Shown piece by piece: positions 61,570-64,000 of a DNA stretch of 64,000 nt. The stretch lies in NCBI RefSeq assembly GCF_050624435.1, contig NC_134542.1:10561497-10625496 (forward strand). The letters run 5' to 3'. The notes beneath the pieces are model-generated. The model searched no databases and was not told the origin of the DNA. It saw only the letters and a list, made by a program, of their open reading frames with translations. Numbering within the stretch: the first letter of the stretch is position 1; every line of letters starts with the position of its first letter. The position numbers and the translations under genes are program-made. This DNA comes from Tenrec ecaudatus (taxonomy: Eukaryota; Chordata; Mammalia; Afrosoricida; Tenrecidae).

Positions 61570-61764
61570 GTGAGTGGTATAACAGCTTGTTGAGGATACA
61601 GGAGGGGCAGGGGGAGCTGGAGGAAGATGGGCTGCAAACAATGAATACAGGAGCAGGGGGAATGCACTAGAACTGATTGTAGTGATGTATAGACAACTCC
61701 TTTTAAAAACAACTGAACTGTATGTTTAACAAGTGTATGATATGCAAATTATACCTCAAGAAAA
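61570..61764 (+). mobile_element. Old L1 3' end
   Basis: CACTAGAACTGATTGTAGTG, AACTGAACTGTATGTTTAAC and GTATGATATGCAAATTATAC with CTCAAGAAAACT follow the L1MB-type end (..CTGAATTGTACACTTTAAA..TATATCTCAATAAAG). Confidence 0.6.
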
Positions 61765-62395
61765 CTATTGGTGGAGGAGTCCAATATTAGTCCCACACTT
61801 CGTGTGCTCTAATAAAGATAACCCACGAGGTACCAATAGGTTGGACATAAAGGGTAGGAAAATATTTACCACTCAAACAGGAAGCAGAAGAGAACAATGT
61901 TTTGAAAGGTACCGAAATATCAGCTCTCTTTCCTGGTTGTAAAGAGTAGAGAAGGGAAAGGTATGACTGGGAATGAGGTGAGGAGAAGAGACATTGCAAG
62001 GGGGGCAGGAAAACCAAAGAAGACCAAAATGGAAGGAGAATGGATTGTTAGACTAATATCAGACACAGCATACTTTAAAACGAAAACAGAAAACAAAGTC
62101 CCTAGAGACAAAAAAGGACTTTTATAATGATAAGAGGGCCACACCATCAGAAAAATATAAACTGTATTATCGCATACATATCACTACGGTACCTCCAAAA
62201 GGTATGAAGGAAGCCCCAAACCAATACATTTGAAAGAAGGAAAAAAGAGACTAAAATCTCCCAAAAAGCTGGATATTTCAATAACTGATAGACAGAAGAC
62301 CTACAAGAAGACAGAGGAGTTGAACACTATTAGCCAACTAGACCCATCAGAGCCCTCTAAAGCAATTCACCCAACAATAGAATAGACATCCTTCT

Positions 62396-63244
62396 ACTTT
62401 TTTTAATTACATACTTTTATTGGGGGTTCTCACATCTCTTATCACAATGCATACATTCATCCATGTGTCAAGCACATTTGTACATATGCTGCCATCATCA
62501 TTTTCAAAGCATTTTCTTTCTATTTGAGCCCCTGATATCAGCTCCTCATTTCCCCCCTCCCTCCCGCATCCTCCCTCATGAACCCTTGATAAGTTATAGA
62601 TTATTTTCATATCTTACATTGTCCTCCGTCGATCTTTACCACTTTTCTGTTGTTCATCCCCCTGAGAGAGGGTTATATGTTGATCCTTGTGATCGATTCC
62701 CCTTTTTTCCCCCCACCTTCCCCTAATCCTCCTGGTATCTCTATTCTCATTATTGGCCCTGAGGGGTTTATCTATCCTGGATTCCCTGTGTTGTGAGCTC
62801 TTATCTGTAGCAGTATATCTGTTCTGGTCTAATCTGATTTGTAAGATAGAATTGGGATATTGATAGTTGGGGGAAGGAAGCACTAAAGAATTAGAGAAAA
62901 GTTGTGTGTTTCATAGTTGCTATACTGCACCCTGTCTGGCTCATCTCTTCCTTGTGAACCTTCAGTGAGGGGATGTCCAATTGTCTACAGATGGACTTTG
63001 GGTCTCCAGTCTAATCCCCCCTCATTTATATCAATATGATTATTTGTTCTGGATCTTTTGATACCTGATCCCTTCAACACCTCATGATCACACAGGCTGG
63101 CGTGCTTCTACCATATGGGCTTTGTTGCTTCTGAGAGAGATGGCTGCTTGTTTACCTTCCAGCCTTTAAGACCCCAGACACTATCTCTTTTGATAGCCGG
63201 GCATCATCAGCTTTCTTCACCGCATTTGCTTATGCACCCAGTTT
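62396..63244 (-). mobile_element. L1 3' end, minus orientation, inserted in an older L1
   Basis: 849 bases. A T-rich start, then ACTTTTATTGGGGGTTCTCA, GAGCCCCTGATATCAGCTCC, GAGGGGTTTATCTATCCTGG, AGCCTTTAAGACCCCAGACA and TTGCTTATGCACCCAG. It is flanked by 13-base duplications TAGACATCCTTCT (62383-62395) and TAGACATCCCTCT (63245-63257), 12 of 13 identical. It is the longest copy of this L1 3' UTR here. Confidence 0.9.
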
Positions 63245-63295
63245 TAGACATCCCTCTTGAATTAAAATGTAACACATTCAAGGATAGACTAGGTA

Positions 63296-63373
63296 CGAGA
63301 GGGCTTCAAAAAGTGTGTGGGAAATGGACTTAAAAGACAATGAAATTTTTCCATCAACTTTTTGAAGCCCCCT
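63296..63373. mobile_element. mariner-type MITE, 78 bp
   Basis: Nearly palindromic: GAGGGCTTCAAAAAGTGTGT at one end and the complement of TCAACTTTTTGAAGCCCCCT at the other. It is preceded by TA and interrupts the L1 sequence between AGACTAGG and CCCTGGGCC, so the insertion is independently supported. Confidence 0.8.
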
Positions 63374-63574
63374 GACCCTGGGCCATAAATAAAATTAAAA
63401 AACAATTATTATCATACTAGTATGCTCTACAAGAACCATAATATTAACTTAGAAATCAAAAACAAACAGAAACTTGGAGAATTCACAAGTAGGTGGGTAG
63501 TATCATATTCCTAAATACCCAACCAATAGGTCAATATAGAAATCACAAGGGAAATTAGAAGTACTTTGAGATGA

Positions 63575-64000
<426 letters not shown>

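Overview
This is nuclear DNA from a placental mammal, almost certainly an afrotherian and most likely a tenrec (Echinops telfairi or a close relative). Three things point there. Dozens of copies of a tRNA-derived SINE with the AfroSINE layout are present, with a head reading GAGCCCTGGTGGTGTAGTGG and a tail reading GTCGCTATGAGTCGGAATCG. Fragments of an RTE/BovB-like LINE share that tail. There are also three copies of the SPIN ('Space Invader') hAT transposon, a family known as a horizontal invader of a tenrec genome but not of elephants. The species call is inference; I could not run a search.

Only two protein-coding genes can be supported, both on the minus strand. The first is the 5' part of DAW1 (WDR69, dynein assembly factor with WD repeats 1). 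Its coding exons 1-5 lie at 23892-23853, 10820-10748, 6031-5887, 3733-3675 and 2682-2560, and the remaining exons lie beyond base 1. The second is a complete four-exon CCL20 chemokine gene at 60477-56781, with TATA box, kappaB site, AU-rich 3' UTR and polyadenylation signal. CCL20 upstream of DAW1 on the same strand matches the human order SLC19A3-CCL20-DAW1-SPHKAP.

Layout: 1-2559 is DAW1 intron 5. 2560-23892 holds DAW1 exons with introns full of repeats, including an old L1 ORF2 copy (about 14530-18108) carrying both a SPIN insertion and a younger L1 3' end. 23700-24110 is the GC-rich DAW1 promoter with an RFX X-box-like site and an NRF1 palindrome, as expected for a motile-cilium gene. 24110-56260 is intergenic DNA made largely of AfroSINE, RTE, L1, mariner and hAT relics, with an exon-shaped block at 34911-34990 and a promoter-like block at 28510-28620. 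56260-60625 is CCL20. 60625-64000 is upstream DNA with a G-quadruplex-like run and an L1 interrupted by a second L1 and a mariner-type MITE.

DAW1 acts in the cytoplasmic assembly and delivery of axonemal dynein arms. CCL20 is the secreted CCR6 ligand. They are neighbours but not functional partners. No CRISPR array, operon, phage or other prokaryotic system is present, and I found no new multigene system. The more unusual observations are a GC-AG intron in DAW1, a remodelled N-loop and 40s loop in CCL20, a NAGNAG acceptor in CCL20, and datable nested transposon insertions. Repeat boundaries below are good to roughly 10-20 bases unless exact target-site duplications are given.
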